Source of the DNA: Elmis aenea
Taxonomy: Eukaryota > Arthropoda > Insecta > Coleoptera > Elmidae
Assembly (NCBI GenBank): GCA_947652605.1
Contig: OX393577.1
Span: forward strand, 21,641,466 to 21,705,465
DNA length: 64,000 nt
Reading direction: 5' to 3'
The position numbers and the translations under genes are program-made. Below the pieces are notes generated by a model, which saw only the letters and a list, made by a program, of their open reading frames with translations, was not told the DNA's origin and ran no database searches. Shown piece by piece: positions 1-13,235 of the stretch (positions within the stretch are counted from its first letter, which is position 1; every line of letters begins with the position of its first letter).

Positions 1-31
1 GGGATGTACCACACTTTATTTACACCCGGTA

Positions 32-592
32 TAGAACCCCCAGTTGGCTATGGCTTTATATAATAGAGAATTTTAGCTTTTCAAAAATATATAGTTTCAT
101 ATATATGTATATGTGTTGGTTGCAAAAATAAGCGAGATATGGCCAATTTTGTAAAAACTTTCCTATTTAGGTTGTGATTTCATACACAAGTGATATTTGC
201 AATTATTATTAAACAAGTAAACGTTATTTCCAAGTAAATTCTACAGCAGTCGCTAAGTTTTTATCACTTACAATGTAGTAGCATAATTCTAACATATTAA
301 ACTTTTTAAAGTGTTTAAATTTAGCCATGTTCACAACACCATACAAACAGATAAAAAATACACGGATTTGCTTAAAAGTTAAAAAATTTACTTGGAAATG
401 ACGTTTGGTTGTTTAATAATTGCTAACATCACTTGTTTACGAAATCATAGCAAACATTGATGGGAAAGTTTTTACAAAATTGGCCATATCTCGATTATTT
501 TTTGCAACAAATATATGAAATTTATTTATTTTTAAAAAGCTTGGTAAGAAAATTCTCAATCATATAAAGTCATGGCCAACTAGGGTTCCTAT
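32..592. mobile_element. Foldback (long inverted-repeat) MITE
   Basis: Two arms of about 200 bp (roughly 32-245 and 385-592) are imperfect reverse complements. The match runs from CAGTTGGCTATG on the left to CATGGCCAACTAG on the right and includes GATATGGCCAATTTTG read in opposite orientations. The loop (246-384) has no open frame. No coding capacity is present, so it must be non-autonomous. Just outside the left arm, positions 20-33 read TTACACCCGGTATA, which is also the right terminus of the DD41D transposon at 30.7 kb, so a second element probably ends at the window edge. The superfamily is not assigned. Confidence 0.75.
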
Positions 593-2196
593 TTATAAAA
601 ATATAAGTTTACTTCATATCTCGAAAACTAAGGTCTCTAAAATGAGTTTAATTTTGTTTTAAAATTATTTGATTATTTAAGTGATTCATGTATTATTATA
701 AATAAGCTTAATTAAAAATATTCCATTATTTTATTGAAGGAACTCTTATTGAATTATTTTAAGACTCTAGTCTCTTTAGCAGTTGCAGTATTATTTGTTT
801 ACATATTTATATTGTTACGAACATTTTTTTTAACGTTAAATAATCATTAAAATATTGTTATAAAAGCGATTACAAAAATTAGATATTAGTAAATTTATAA
901 TTAAGAGATATTATACTCAAATTATTATTATAATACAGTATTAGAATAATAATCCCAGAAAATTATACTAATCCATTTTTCTACTTCCGTTCAAACTAAA
1001 AATCCTAAATTGGAAATAATCCGTTTATAGTAAAAGTCAAATCCTTGAATATTAAACAAAACATGTCGTGATAAAATCGCCAATACTCTAAATGGATAAA
1101 CGAAAGATCAGTTTCATGCTAGATTGAATGTTGTCACGAGTGACCTATTTTGCAAAAAGCACGTTTTATGGAACCCCATTGTATATGTTCATTCAGACTG
1201 CATTAGTTAATCAGCTTCATTCTCATAATAACATCTTACAAAAAGTAATTTTTTTACATTATAATAAACTTTACATGCGAGTTTTAGTAATCATATTCTT
1301 TAATATTTATAGACTAGACGATCTTAATCAACTTATTTAATAATAACATAATTTATTAGTTCAAAGATGCAAAACTTGATACGAAGAGGTCGAAATACAA
1401 GTATAATTAGATCTTAAACATTTATAGTAAAATTAATTTAAATATGAATATGATAGAACACGTAATACAAATTAATAATCGAGTAATTACAGTATAAACA
1501 TAAAAATACATGCTAGGGGCGTGCATTAATCAACCAACAACAGGCTGAAAGTTGGTAAGATGTCCGGCTTGTTTTAAATCGTTTATAAAATAAATAAATG
1601 AAACATATGAGCAGTAGGACTAATAGAACAACTGTTCTGAATAAGCTGCTCAATTAATTAATATTCTAAAGTAATTCGATACGTACTTAAAGCAGGTAAG
1701 AAGTTTTGGTCAATTTAAAACGGTACATATTAATAATTTTCGGCTTGACTATGAATAATGAATCACCAGAAGTCGTGAAACTAGTTTGGTACAAAAAATT
1801 TCAGCATCAATTAAATGTGTAACAACAAGAAGCAAAACAGCAAACGTAAAAATTAGTGGGTTATCAAAAAGGTGCCCATAAATCTGCCAAACTTCAATTA
1901 GGGTGTGCTCCCAATTAATTGTATTTAAAAAAAAAGAAAATTTCAACCCAAATCGGATTATAAAAGTTGCGGTATTACGGACTATTGAAATAAAAGGCAG
2001 GATGTTTAATAAATAACGCTAATCATATAAGAATGAGGAGATGCCTCGTCTTGTATATACATTTAACATCATGCACTCTCACCAAAGAACAGGATGATAA
2101 TAATTTTGACTAGACGAAATATTTTCTTAAAATTTAATTTAAAAATATAACGAACAGGCTTATAAATTTGTTCTGAGAAAGGGTTTTGAGACTTAT
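593..2196. other. AT-rich stretch without recognised features
   Basis: All open frames here are short and have no recognisable protein features, and no clear terminal inverted repeats were seen. Probably intergenic or intronic DNA. Confidence 0.6.
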
Positions 2197-2310
2197 AAAA
2201 TATAATATAAAATATAATATAAAATATAATATAAAATATAATATAAAATATAATATAAAATATAATATAAAATATAATATAAAATATAATATAAAATATA
2301 ATATAAAATA
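2197..2310. repeat. 12-bp tandem microsatellite, about 9.5 copies
   Basis: The unit AAAATATAATAT is repeated essentially perfectly. Because 12 is a multiple of three, one minus-strand frame stays open as a repeated Tyr-Phe-Ile-Leu tetrapeptide; this is a by-product of the repeat and not a gene. Confidence 0.95.
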
Positions 2311-4573
2311 AAACAGAAAATTTTTATATTCTTTCATCGAGTAATATCTAAAAAAAAATTGACAGAGCTATTTGTTTTCTTTTAATTGACTTTTCAACTT
2401 ATTTAGACAATCTATATACACATATATAATATTATAATTGTTTTACATACACATCTATTAGCATATATATTGTTTTAAGTCAAAAGAAGTAACAAATTAA
2501 AAAACATTAAAATAAAAAAAAAATTAACATTGTTTACATTTTTATTGTTTTGTTTGTTGACACCTTAATATGCAAATCAGTTCTTATTGTTGTTAACAAC
2601 AACATAAAATATGCAAAAATAGTCAGAACAGAAATAAAAAACAGGATAATATTATAAAAGTACGTGATAAAGTTTGTAACATTATTTTTTTATAGTGTGA
2701 ATTAATTAAACAATCTTGGTTTAACGTTCCTAAAAAATTCAACAAGCTAAAATTGAGGTTTTTATTAGCGGAATGTCGTTATCTTGTTGCATTGAATACA
2801 ATATATTTAATCTTTCTATTCTGTTTCGAATTTAGTTTTCCTTATACAGTGATATTGGCAGCCTAGATAATTGAACGAGTTACTTTTTCTATAGTTTGGT
2901 GGTGCAGTATAATTTTGGATCCAATTCGGTTGTGTCCCTGACGCACCTAACAGCCAAATTACAATAGCAAGTAAATCAAATTTCTAATTGCACTTTAGCA
3001 TACGCAACTGTAATCGCATAAATTGCACATTAATTTTGATCACGTTAGTTGAGTTATGAAACCACAACGTTGATCAAGATTAACAACTGTTAAATACTTC
3101 AACGATTATCCTAGGCCTCAATAAATTGATTTGTTGGTCATTTACGTGTTAGCTACTGTAAAACTTACATTTGCTATTTTATTAAGTCGACTAAGCGACT
3201 GAAACAATAAAAGTTCTGCTTTATTATCACTTTAAGCAATATTTATCTTACATATATATTAGTACTTGATGGGTTTGTACATAACTCTGTACATAAAAAT
3301 ATTACACTCTGTTCAACGTATTCTGTAACAATTTTTTTTGCAACAAATTTAATACAAATCGAAAAGTCACGGGCCAACATTGCTTGTTTATTTTCACTAG
3401 ATGTAATTTTGACAATTAATAATAAACATTCAAAAGCTAAACTAATATGACTTTACTTTGTTATTAGGGAAATGTTACACATAAACCTTTAAAAATTGAT
3501 TTAACTTACTTTATTTGGTCACTGGTTTAGATTATTGTAGTTTAATTAACCTTTGTAGTGTTATCCTGTTTATAAACAACATTTAGTTCATGAAAAGGTA
3601 GGTTTAAAATTGTCAGAGGCGATTAGAAGTATTAGATAACATTACTGTCAGGAAACGTCGTATACAAACATCCTGACTATAATTATTAATAACAGTATAT
3701 CTTTAGATGTATTAAAGTGATATATTAATTAAAATATTTAGTCAAGGTGAACTATACAATTCGTTTAATTTTTTATAAGCTTAACAGGTGCATGAGACAG
3801 GTTATGTTTAGTCTAAATAGCAACGTTCATATCGGATTAACATATGTTGGACACTAGTGAAAAAATAAAATATTATGATACTTCTGGTGCTACTTATAAA
3901 TTTTTAAAATTCGTCGTTTTATTTAATAAATTCGAATGTAATCAAGTGTTACGAATTTAAAGGATGATTTAACCAAGCTAAAATTAATCATTAAAGTTGC
4001 CGTTTTTCTTCAAATAAATAGATTTTTCTTTTCTTTTAAACACAAATATTATTATATAACCAAGTATTGCTTAAATTATTTTTGCGTAAGTACAAATAAC
4101 TAAATCAGTACAGTACGTTGACTAGGGTATAAGCTTCTGAGTATATACTTAAAAATTTCTCTTTAAGTAATTAAAAGACTATAATGAGAGTCAATGAGTT
4201 TGAAATATATAAAAGATATGGTTGACAAATTGTAACTTTCAATTGGTTATTTAAATAAAAAATAGTAATTTCTGGTAATTGGCTGCGTATGAGCTGTGAT
4301 GGAATTTTAATAAGAAATTAAACCATCGTTCAACGTAGCCATTAACTAGTAATAGCGAACATTTATTGTGTCATTACTTACAGGCATTTTTATCCAAATG
4401 GTTACCGATGTGGATAATTGCTCTTGTTTATGTTCACCATTTTGTTCCACAGCCATATGGCGTTATCATTTTTACTTTATTTAATTGCTGTCGTGCAGGC
4501 GATAACATTCGTTAAATTTTTGCTTTAACATAAAATTTAATCGATCCATGCACTTTGAGAAAATTAAGTAGAA
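2311..4573. other. AT-rich stretch without recognised features
   Basis: No open frame with protein-like composition and no convincing repeat pair was seen here. Confidence 0.55.
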
Positions 4574-4903
4574 TAGTGTTTTCCAATTTTTTTAATCATG
4601 GAACCCTTTTATAGTTTTTTACACAATTCGAAACCCATTAGATTTTTACATGCCCAGCACAGAACATACTATAATGAAGTTAAAAAGTGAAAACGAGGAA
4701 CTAAAACCGAAAATCTTTCGTTTGCTTTTTATAGGAACGAATGAAAAATTTTTGCTCCCAACCAAAAATTTTCATTTTTGTTTTCATGAAGCGAAATTAA
4801 ATAATAGTTAATACTGATTATAACTACATTAACAGTATTTTGAAAGAAGCCCAATTATTTTAATAATAGTTTATTTTTATTTTAAAACTTGATGTGTAAT
4901 AAC

Positions 4904-5473
4904 GGGTCTAGAAACATTCTTCGCCCACAATTCTTCGCCCACAATTCTTCGCCTCCACAATTCTTCGCCTCCACATTTCTTCGCCTACACAATTCTTCGC
5001 CGCCACAATTCCTCGCCACCACAATTTTTGCGCGCACAAACATATCACAAATTTTATTTTTATTTATAACGTAATTTTTACAGATTATTTTACATTTGCC
5101 TAAAGTTGTTTGTTGTATATTAATACTTCTTTTAATATTATGTTTAAAAATCGCTACATAAATAGCGTATGTTGTGATTTTTAATCTTGTTTATGTTATT
5201 ATAGTATGAATAAAAATTAAATAAACCTGACCTGACCTAACCTAACTTAACCTATTGTAAAATAATCTGTAAAAATTACGTTATAAATAAAAATAATCAC
5301 ATTTAAACAAAATTTGTGATATGCTTGTATGCGGCGAAAAATTGTGGCGGCGAAGAATTGTGTAGGCAAAGAAATGTGGAGGCGAAGAATTGTGGAGACG
5401 AAGAATTGTGGGCGAAGAATTGTGGGCGAATAATTGAGGGCGAAGAATTGTGGGAGAAGAATGTTCTGGACAC
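4904..5473. mobile_element. Foldback element E1 with arms made of short tandem repeats
   Basis: Each arm is a degenerate array of CCACAATTCTTCGCC (left, about 4919-5040) or its complement GGCGAAGAATTGTGG (right, about 5330-5460). The outer ends are GGGTCTAGAAACATTC and GAATGTTCTGGACAC. The flanks GATGTGTAATAAC (4891-4903) and GATGTAATAAC (5474-5484) look like a target duplication of about 9-11 bp. The centre holds a short run of CCTAA/CCTGA units near 5228-5253. Open frames across the arms are by-products of the repeat. Repetitive arms recall Drosophila FB elements, but no sequence relationship is claimed. Confidence 0.8.
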
Positions 5474-5673
5474 GATGTAATAACATGTAAATTAACACAG
5501 CTCACCTTTAAATAAAAACCAATTTGGCGTGTCCATTTTGTACTTTTGGTAATCCAGTGGTAGAAGTAAAATGTTTGTGATTAGTTTTAAAGTCCTTTTA
5601 TGTTCTTTTTTTTGTTTCTTAACAACCTTTGGGCATCTGCTAAATTATAAATGACTATATGATGGGTTTTGAT

Positions 5674-6655
5674 CAGGGTTGGCCTGATTTAAATTAATTG
5701 ATTTAAATCACGATTTCAATCATGATTCAGCTGATTTTTTAAATTAAGTCATGATTTAAATCAAACTTTATTTATTCTCACGATTCAACGTTACACGTCA
5801 CATGTAAATTAAATGCACCTTTTACTTCCACCCACTTAAAAAGTCGCTGGTATATCAAAACAATTGCTTATTGGCTTTATATAAATTGGGGAGAAATAAA
5901 GTCGCCACAGGATTTCTTTTGTTAAAGACGCATTCTGGCAGCTTACTTTGTAAAATTTCATAATAATTTTTAATTTTAGGGTCTAAAGATTTACAGTGTC
6001 ATTCAAAAAGTCTGCGATAATTGGAAAAGTTTTTTATTATTGATTTCTCAGAAAATTTGATTCTTGATAAAAGTTGATGGATGAACTAAAACTAATTTTA
6101 AGATGGAAAAAAATCATATGACACTAGATTTAACCGATTTAAAAAATATTCGCAAAAGTAAAGTGCCCTTATTTTAAGACTTACAAAAAAATCATGGAAA
6201 AGAATTGTTCAGAAATCAAAAATATGACTTGATACGAAATTTTAAGTTATAATTTTATTTTAAATTTTTATAGTAGTTTCAACATTCAAAAAGTTTGCAG
6301 CGAATAGAAAACCAACAACGAAGCCACTTTAGTCTTGTGAGTATTTCTGAAATCGGCAAAATCTAGTGTTGTAACGAGTTGTAAGAATTTTTATCCTAAA
6401 GTCTTACGTCATCCATAAACTTTCATCCGGAATAAAAATTCCTGAGAAATTAAAAAAAAAAAACTTTTTTATTTGTTGCATACTTTTTGAATGACGCTGT
6501 ATAAAAGATAAGTAAAAAGGGGGAAAAGTATTAAGTTTCTTATAATATTTTTTTTTAAATAAAAAAATATAAAATTCGTGATTTTTTTGACTTTTTAAAT
6601 TTAAATCAATGATTTTTGAATTATTTTAATAAAAATCAAATTTTGCCCAACCCTG
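5674..6655. mobile_element. hAT-type non-autonomous element F, copy 1
   Basis: The termini are CAGGGTTGG and CCAACCCTG. An exact 8-bp duplication GTTTTGAT lies on both sides (5666-5673 and 6656-6663). The related sequence at about 18600 shows the same flank (ATTTTGATCATTATG) with no insert, an internal empty-site control. The subterminal sequence is rich in GATTTAAATCA-like palindromes. There is no coding capacity. Element G1 is inserted inside it. Confidence 0.9.
5994..6499. mobile_element. Hairpin MITE G, copy 1 (TA target, Tc1/mariner type)
   Basis: Ends CAGTGTCATTCAAAAAGT and ACTTTTTGAATGACGCTG form a terminal inverted repeat flanked by TA on both sides (5992-5993 and 6500-6501). The arms continue inward as imperfect complements for over 150 bp, and an extra internal copy of CATTCAAAAAGT lies at about 6283. 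Non-coding. Confidence 0.85.
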
Positions 6656-7399
6656 GTTTTGATCCTTATGAACAGCATATATTAGACTAGCAAACTTCCC
6701 ATATTAAATTAACAAAAAATTTAAACATAAGTAACGTTGGCTATATTCGAATAAAATATGCGTATTTTATTTAGGATAACTTCGCGCCCATGAGGTGTAA
6801 AAACACAACTCGATTGGTTTAATGAAAATCTATATCTAATAATTTAGCGAGTGTAGTTTTATATTTAGTTTTGTACTAAAACACTATGTATCTGAATGAA
6901 ATTCGATTCCGCCGTAATTTATTAACAAGACAAAATTATAAATTGGAAACGCTAGTTCACTAAACGTTCATAAGAATTAATAGTAAATAAAAAAGTGTTC
7001 AAGTCGGTTAAAACCGGTAAAATAAATTATTTATTTCGTTTTCAATCTTAAACGCTACATACAAATTTAGTTTTCGAATCGGTTTTGGTCCTTATAAAAA
7101 TTTCTGTTAAATTAGTTAGTTATGTTTTTGTTCCGTTCCGAGTCCTTTATGGTAAATGGTCTCTTAATAAAATTATAAGTAATGACATTGATTTGCTGTT
7201 TATTAGTATTAAAGTATTAAGTAATTACAGATTGGATTATTACTTTTTTACCATTTCCTAATAGAAACCCTTCTATTGCTCCGTGGAACCCCAGGGTTCC
7301 GTGTAATTCCATGGTTCCGTGGAACCTATTAGGGAAACGCTGTTTAAAAACTACATTAATTTAGTTGAATGAAATTTATAACTATGTTTTACTTTACAA

Positions 7400-7600
7400 C
7401 AGGGACAGAACGAAACGAAAACGAAAACGTTAGACGAAATTACCCAAAATTTTTACAAGAACGAAAACGAAATTATTATTTGGCAAATTTAATATGGCGA
7501 TTCGCTGATCTTAATTATGCCGCTTATAATGATCAAAACCGAACATATCGCCGTTTACAATATAAAATGGAATGTTTTTACACAACACAGTTTTAAGTTC
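7400..7600. mobile_element. Truncated fragment of hAT-type element C
   Basis: Begins CAGGGACAGAACGAAACG and continues with ACGAAAAC repeats, matching the reverse complement of the right end of the complete copy at 7784-8787. The other end is missing. A 75-codon open frame across it is a by-product of the repeats. Confidence 0.55.
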
Positions 7601-7783
7601 CAGTTTTCCTTCTCTTTTTGAATTGCAATACTACTTTCAATATCTGTTTATTAGTTGCAGTCTTATTAACTAATTGATTATTAAAAATTAATAAATATTT
7701 TGCAATATGTTTATAGCGGCACTTTTTTATTGTATATGAAACACTGTATAAAATAATATCTAAAATTACGCATTCCTCTAAAG

Positions 7784-8787
7784 CAGGGACTAAAAACGAA
7801 AAAAAAAATCGTTCGTTTCTGTTCGGAACGATAACGAAATATATCGTTTTCGTTCCTTTCGTTCTAACCGAAAAAATTCCTTTTTCGTTTTCGTGAACCG
7901 AAATAATAATGCTTAAAACCGGTTTTACAATTTTTTTTGTCGTCAAAAAATTGAGGACTTAATTTTTTTTTTAAGTCACTTCAACCCTCTATAAATACGA
8001 AAACAATATTTGCGTTTCCACCAAAATATAAACGATGACGATGGGTTTTCATGCTCACGGACAGCATATTTTAGACTGGCGAACCGCCGCCATATTAAAT
8101 TTACCAAATCGTTAAACACATTAAAATTTAACCATTTTATTTAGTATAACACCCGTAAGGTGCAAAAATACAACTTGATCACTGTGCACATGATTTTTAT
8201 TTAAAAATATAAAAATATAGCAGTGCTGTTTTAAGTTTGTTTTAGAACTAAAAATCTATGAATTTGAATTAGGTAAATTAGTTCCTGCTGTAATTATTTA
8301 AATAGACAAAAGAATTAATTCAAGTGGATAGTTCACTAAATGTTCCCATGAATGTTCTAAATAAAAAAGATATTATAAGAAAACTTAATATTAACTCTAA
8401 ACGCAAATAAAACATACACATTAATAATATATATCCAATCAAGTGTACAGAGCATATTTGTACCGTTTCTTGTGTTACACGAAACTGCAAGTATAAACAA
8501 TAAATTGTTAAAACATATCATGATATGGAGAAAAGGGAAGCTCACTTATTTCAAATGAGATTTTTACTGCCTCGTGGTGTCTCCCCAGCATAGAAGGTGA
8601 ATTCGCGTTTGTGTTTAACAGATAAAATTTAAATAGTGATAAAACCGGTTAAAACCGATTTTGAAAAATATTTATTTCGTTTTCGTTCTTGAACGAAAAA
8701 TAATAATTTCGTTTTCGTTTTCGTTCTTAAATAAATTTCGGTTAATTTCGTTTAACGTTTTCGTTTTCGTTCCGTTCTCAGTCCCTG
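7784..8787. mobile_element. hAT-type non-autonomous element C, complete copy (C3)
   Basis: Starts CAGGGACTAAAAACGAAA and ends CCGTTCTCAGTCCCTG, flanked by an exact 8-bp duplication CTCTAAAG (7776-7783 and 8788-8795), the hallmark of hAT insertion. Both ends carry many copies of CGTTTTCGTT or its complement just inside the terminus, a likely transposase-binding array. No transposase is encoded in its 1,004 bp. This copy defines the family also found at 4695-7148 and 16848-19097. Confidence 0.93.
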
Positions 8788-8795
8788 CTCTAAAG

Positions 8796-9521
8796 AGCCT
8801 AACACTACTTAAATTGTAAATAAGTAAACATAAACCTTCATTATGCTTGCTATTCATTTATAACTTTTAATGAACAATCAAAACAAATTGTCTAGGAATA
8901 AATTTGCTCTGTAATGTAATTTTTGCAGAAAACTTCAAGTATCTAACAACGGAGACCGAGTTAAATGGCAATAATCGTGGAATTCTAAATAGGTTTTTCG
9001 TGACCAACGTTTCAAATTGCAATCAAGATCCGTTTTATCATGGTAATAAGTTGTTATTTGAATATTGGATTACTACGCTGGCATATCACTGCTTTAATAA
9101 GCCACATTTATAAATGACAAATTTAATTGTCGCTAGTATTTCCAGAAAAATGGTAAAACATGCACTTTTTGATATTTTTAACGTTAAATATTGCTCTCTA
9201 AATTAAAAACGTTGGTAAACTACATGTCAAAGTTTAAAAGTTATAACACTATACTACACCTATGTATTTTTAAGCTGAAGAACATTTGTGTATCGAAATC
9301 CATTAAAGATAAACGTGTTTTAATCAGTTGGCGATTAAAAGTGGTTAAACCAGAAAATAAAATTGTTTTTAAACGTTTAAAAAGAATCTACACCAAAAAT
9401 ATCCATTTTGTGTCCAATTCCTGAAACATCCTGAAAACTGGCCAATTTTTTTAATACTTTTATTATTATTAATCGTTATAATTTCAAATTAAAGAATAAG
9501 GAAAACAGAAAACAAAGTGAA
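8796..9521. other. AT-rich stretch without recognised features
   Basis: Two plus-strand open frames of 69 and 77 codons lie here, but neither shows a recognisable motif or protein-like codon use. I treat both as chance. Confidence 0.5.
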
Positions 9522-10013
9522 ATGAGATTTTTAAGATCAATATTGGGATATAGACTATCAGATAAAAAACGTAACAGCGAAATTTGTAAAGAACTTAAAA
9601 TATACAACATTAACGAAAAAATAATAGAATATACAGGGTGTTTCGTAAAAAATGCGAAAAAAATTGAGAGGGGATTCTTTATCGAAAATTAAGGGGGGTC
9701 TTTTGTACAAAATGTTTTCCTTAGACGTCTCCTCTCGGAGTTATACCCCCCTAAAGGGAAGCGGTTAAATAAGGTTTATATTTTATTTTAAATACCGCTC
9801 CCCTTTAGGGGGTGTCACTCCGAAAGGAGACGTCTAAGGAAAAATTTGTATATAAAATACCTTGCTTAATTTAGCTCCCAATTTTTTTCGCATTTTTTGC
9901 GAAACACCCTGTATGGACAAACAAAATGGACAATTCCTAAGTTAAAAAAAAAAGTGCAGCTAGTGTCAAAATAAAAACGGGAAGGCCATCTAGGAGATGG
10001 AACACGCAATGAG
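9522..10013 (+). pseudogene. RTE-like LINE, relic of the C-terminal tail, split by a MITE
   Basis: Frames before the MITE read MRFLRSILGYRLSDKKRN and later INEKIIEY. After it comes KTGRPSRRWNT. Together these match the tail downstream of the reverse transcriptase in RTE-like non-LTR retrotransposons, where a block of the form LRxLxGxxxxDxxRN precedes a GRPxxRW box. The reading frame is broken by stops and by the MITE at 9634-9911. Only the end of the protein is present, as expected for 5'-truncated LINE copies. Clade assignment is from memory of the motif order. Confidence 0.65.
9634..9911. mobile_element. Foldback MITE with TA target duplication
   Basis: Termini CAGGGTGTTTCG and CGAAACACCCTG are flanked by TA on both sides. 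The two arms form a nearly complete hairpin over the whole 278 bp, including complementary GACGTCTCCT and AGGAGACGTC blocks. It sits inside the LINE relic, so it is the younger insertion. Confidence 0.92.
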
Positions 10014-10410
10014 CTACGTTACGGGCTTAAAAAGGCCCAAAACGTGATGATGGTGATGATGAAGAACCTACCTTGACCGTCTTCTACTGTTAAACTCACA
10101 TTATTTTTAGCCTCCAAGTCCTAAAGTCAAATGTTTTATTTCTTAGGGTGCGAGCGCGGAAGCGGCGCGGAATTTGAATTAAATTAATTCAAAATGAAAA
10201 AAAAGCCAAAGGATTTCGACAAATTTCGACTATTTCAAGACTCTTATATCTTTATTAGTAGTGGTCTTGTTTAAATATAAAAAAATAAAAGGGGGAAGAT
10301 ATAGCATTTCATCAAGCCGTTCGAAAAAAGGTGTTGTTTATGCTATTAAACGAATTATTGAAATAATTTAAGCTTTTAACATTAATATTGGCTTAACACA
10401 AAAATGTTAA
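10014..10410. other. AT-rich spacer with a short GC-rich patch
   Basis: A GC-rich patch at 10147-10172 (GCGAGCGCGGAAGCGGCGCG) stands out. Otherwise nothing was recognised. Confidence 0.4.
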
Positions 10411-11015
<605 letters not shown>

Positions 11016-11111
11016 TTAACACGAAACTTCGACAACAATTTTGCATTTTGTATTACCAGAACTTGTTTCAGTAAAATAATATTTTCATCTTTATTAGTAA
11101 TATAAGAATGT

Positions 11112-11343
11112 GACTATTTATACATACAGTATGTATGAATAATTGGCTATTTATACATACAATAAACTTATTTCTAAGGCCCAACTTTTTATTTATATAT
11201 ATTTTTTACATTAGGTTTAAGGTTAGGTAAGAGTTTTTTTTTAAGAAAAACTATTTCTTAGTTTCATTGGTTTATCTCAATTATTTAAAAAAAAAAGTAT
11301 GTATAAATAGACAATTCTTTATACATACTGTATGTATAAATAG
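11112..11343. mobile_element. Small foldback MITE with a duplicated motif in each arm
   Basis: Each arm (11112-11160 and 11297-11343) contains CTATTTATACATAC twice, separated by about 20 bp and joined by a partial inverse GTATGTAT. The arms are near-perfect reverse complements. The loop holds a TTAGG-like stretch (11212-11229). Confidence 0.85.
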
Positions 11344-11931
11344 CCTCATCCGTAATATAATTTAAAATTTTTATCAATAATTCACAGTAACTTGGCATTT
11401 AATATTGTAATTATATGCCTATACACCTGTTAATAATCACTAGTTTCAATTAATATAATAATTTATCGACAGTTTATATTTTGTTAATGGCAATAATATG
11501 TTAATGATATCAATAAAGTCGTATATAAGGGTACTATTACTTGAATCATCTCTATGTTTTATTTAAAAAACTGTTACTTCGGGGGATGCAGGCAATTATT
11601 AGTGGAAAAAACGTTTACCAAACCGATAATTAAACATCGCAAAAATGTTGTACGGTTGTATTCCTATCAAAATAAGAGTTATGATTACGTTTTAGCAAAA
11701 ACATTGTTATACAACGATGAGGGTTGAAATATCTACAGCGCAGTGTTTTTTATAGATCATGTTGCGACTCATTTAATTGCAGGATAAGCCGCTACAAGTT
11801 CCGTTTTGTTGTTTTAACATATTATTAAAGAAAAATAATTTGTGTAATTGATTTGCTCTCCATTAGAGACACGCGTTAAGCTATTGTGTCCGTAAGATAG
11901 CTCATTGCGGAAACAAAAATTAATTTAATAT
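11344..11931. other. AT-rich stretch without recognised features
   Basis: No gene or clear repeat was seen here. Confidence 0.5.
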
Positions 11932-12011
11932 GAACCGATTAATTGGCAAACGACCCGATACGGCCGATTAACAATTATGTACTTTTAATCGGTAGGTACC
12001 TACATCTCTAA
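11932..12011. mobile_element. Isolated hAT-like terminus with repeated AATCGG
   Basis: Read on the minus strand, it starts AGAGATGTAGGTACC and then carries CCGATTAA or TTAATCGG variants three times. This resembles a common hAT end (AGAGATGT followed by CCGATTAATCGG). The opposite end was not found, so this is a fragment. Confidence 0.4.
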
Positions 12012-12976
12012 TTCACATTCAAAACAATTCTGTTAAAGAGTTCTGGTAGTTTACCAAGTTCTACGTTGCTACTGTATTTCTACTTTAGCGTTTTCGCGAC
12101 AACATAATTAATTTAATATGTTTGGGTAACATTTTTGATTTGTTATTAGCTAGTTCATTTATTTACATTAGGTTTTCTCTTTAACAAGCAGAAGAGCCCA
12201 CTAGCTGTAATACATGCATTTTTTATTCCTTATAATAACTTGTTGATTGCTCATATTTATTTAAATGCGCTCTAAATATAATTACATTTATGCATCGAAT
12301 TCTAAGTTTTATGCTCAACACGCTAATTAAACTTTAATAAGGGAAGTATTTACTGGGTTATTTATATCATGTCAAACATTTAATTGCTAAATCGGTTATC
12401 GCGAAATCTATTTTACTCGTAACGATATCAAATTTTTGTTTTATTTTACAACCGTATATTTAAAGCGCAGGTTCAAGAAAATATTAAAGTTTTTGTAACT
12501 CGATGATGAATTATGTTTCATAATATTTGCAATGTTGTCAGTTGTAAAATATATTGACTAGGAGGCTGTTAAAGCTGGGAATATGTAAATTTTATACGAG
12601 CAAAATAAAAATTTGAGTTGTTAGAACTTAGAACATACAGCGGCAAATGATTATCATCAGAATTAAATGTAAATGCATTTTAACTGAATAAATATACGAA
12701 GTACATTATACGCTGCCAATTATGACAAGCTTTTTTGTACGTTTTTCAATAATTTGCTGTTTGTATAAATTTAACAACGTTCGTTTTTTTTTTTTAAGTC
12801 AATAAAGTACACTAGTTAAACAGGAGAAGAAATAATATTGTAAATTATAAAGATATTTAATCAATGATAAAGTTGTTTACAACTATTAGATTTAAAAATA
12901 TTTGTGTTGTCTTGTGTCCTCTATACACAACGTGTGATATTGCAGATTTTGTTGCTAAGTTTACTTAGTTATATAC
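12012..12976. other. AT-rich stretch without recognised features
   Basis: Nothing gene-like seen. Confidence 0.5.
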
Positions 12977-13235
12977 AGTGTGTCCCAGATTACATTTCCA
13001 GCATGGGGATCTCGCTTATTATTAGAGAAAATATGAAAATGTCGAATTTCTTTTTTCCCTCATATTTTTTTGGTGTTATTCATTAAATCAGTTTTATTTG
13101 AACCTTCTGAAGGTACTTTATTATGTAAAATGTAACTATTATCTTAGTTTTTTTTAATCACTCGTCATTTTTGAGGTATTACCCCGAACTTTATTTTTTC
13201 TTATGGGCCGCGTAGTTGGCTATGGAACACTTAAA
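12977..13235. mobile_element. Half of a mariner-type MITE
   Basis: Begins TACAGTGTGTCCCAG and then has GGGGATCTCG, a block also found just inside the ends of the TA-flanked elements at 40.5 and 56.8 kb. No matching right end is visible, so this copy is truncated. Confidence 0.4.

Larger units (their letters stand above)
4695..7148. mobile_element. hAT-type non-autonomous element C, copy 1 (nested in D1)
   Basis: The ends resemble those of the complete copy at 7784-8787: GAGGAACTAAAACCG on the left and a diverged CCGAGTCC on the right. The flanks read GTGAAAAC (4687-4694) and ATGGTAAA (7149-7156), decayed versions of the ATGGTAAC duplication seen around copy C2. No transposase is encoded. It is interrupted by E1 and F1. 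Confidence 0.65.
4574..7342. mobile_element. Composite hAT-like element D, copy 1
   Basis: The left end begins TAGTGTTTTCC and the right end finishes GGGAAACGCTG, an imperfect terminal inverted repeat. Next to the right end is a block of repeated GGTTCCGTGGAACC-like palindromes (about 7280-7330). Both flanks of this element recur around 16738-16850 and 20220-20398, which defines it as a repeat family. Its body is mostly filled by the younger elements C1, E1, F1 and G1. I could not read a target duplication. Assignment to hAT rests only on the style of the termini. Confidence 0.6.

Noticed and set aside
2134..2337. Open frame encoding a repeated Tyr-Phe-Ile-Leu peptide
   Set aside because: Direct product of the 12-bp microsatellite.
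5228..5253. CCTAA/CCTGA repeats suggesting insect telomere sequence (also near 60899)
   Set aside because: Only a few irregular units, at the centre of a foldback element family, so not a telomere.
4889..5505. Open frames rich in repeated short peptides around the E1 arms (also 61004-61195)
   Set aside because: They translate the degenerate short tandem repeats of the foldback arms in several frames.
7593..7946. 117-codon minus-strand open frame
   Set aside because: It runs across the boundary of hAT element C3 into flanking DNA and is made of CGTTTTCGTT-type repeats; no domain.
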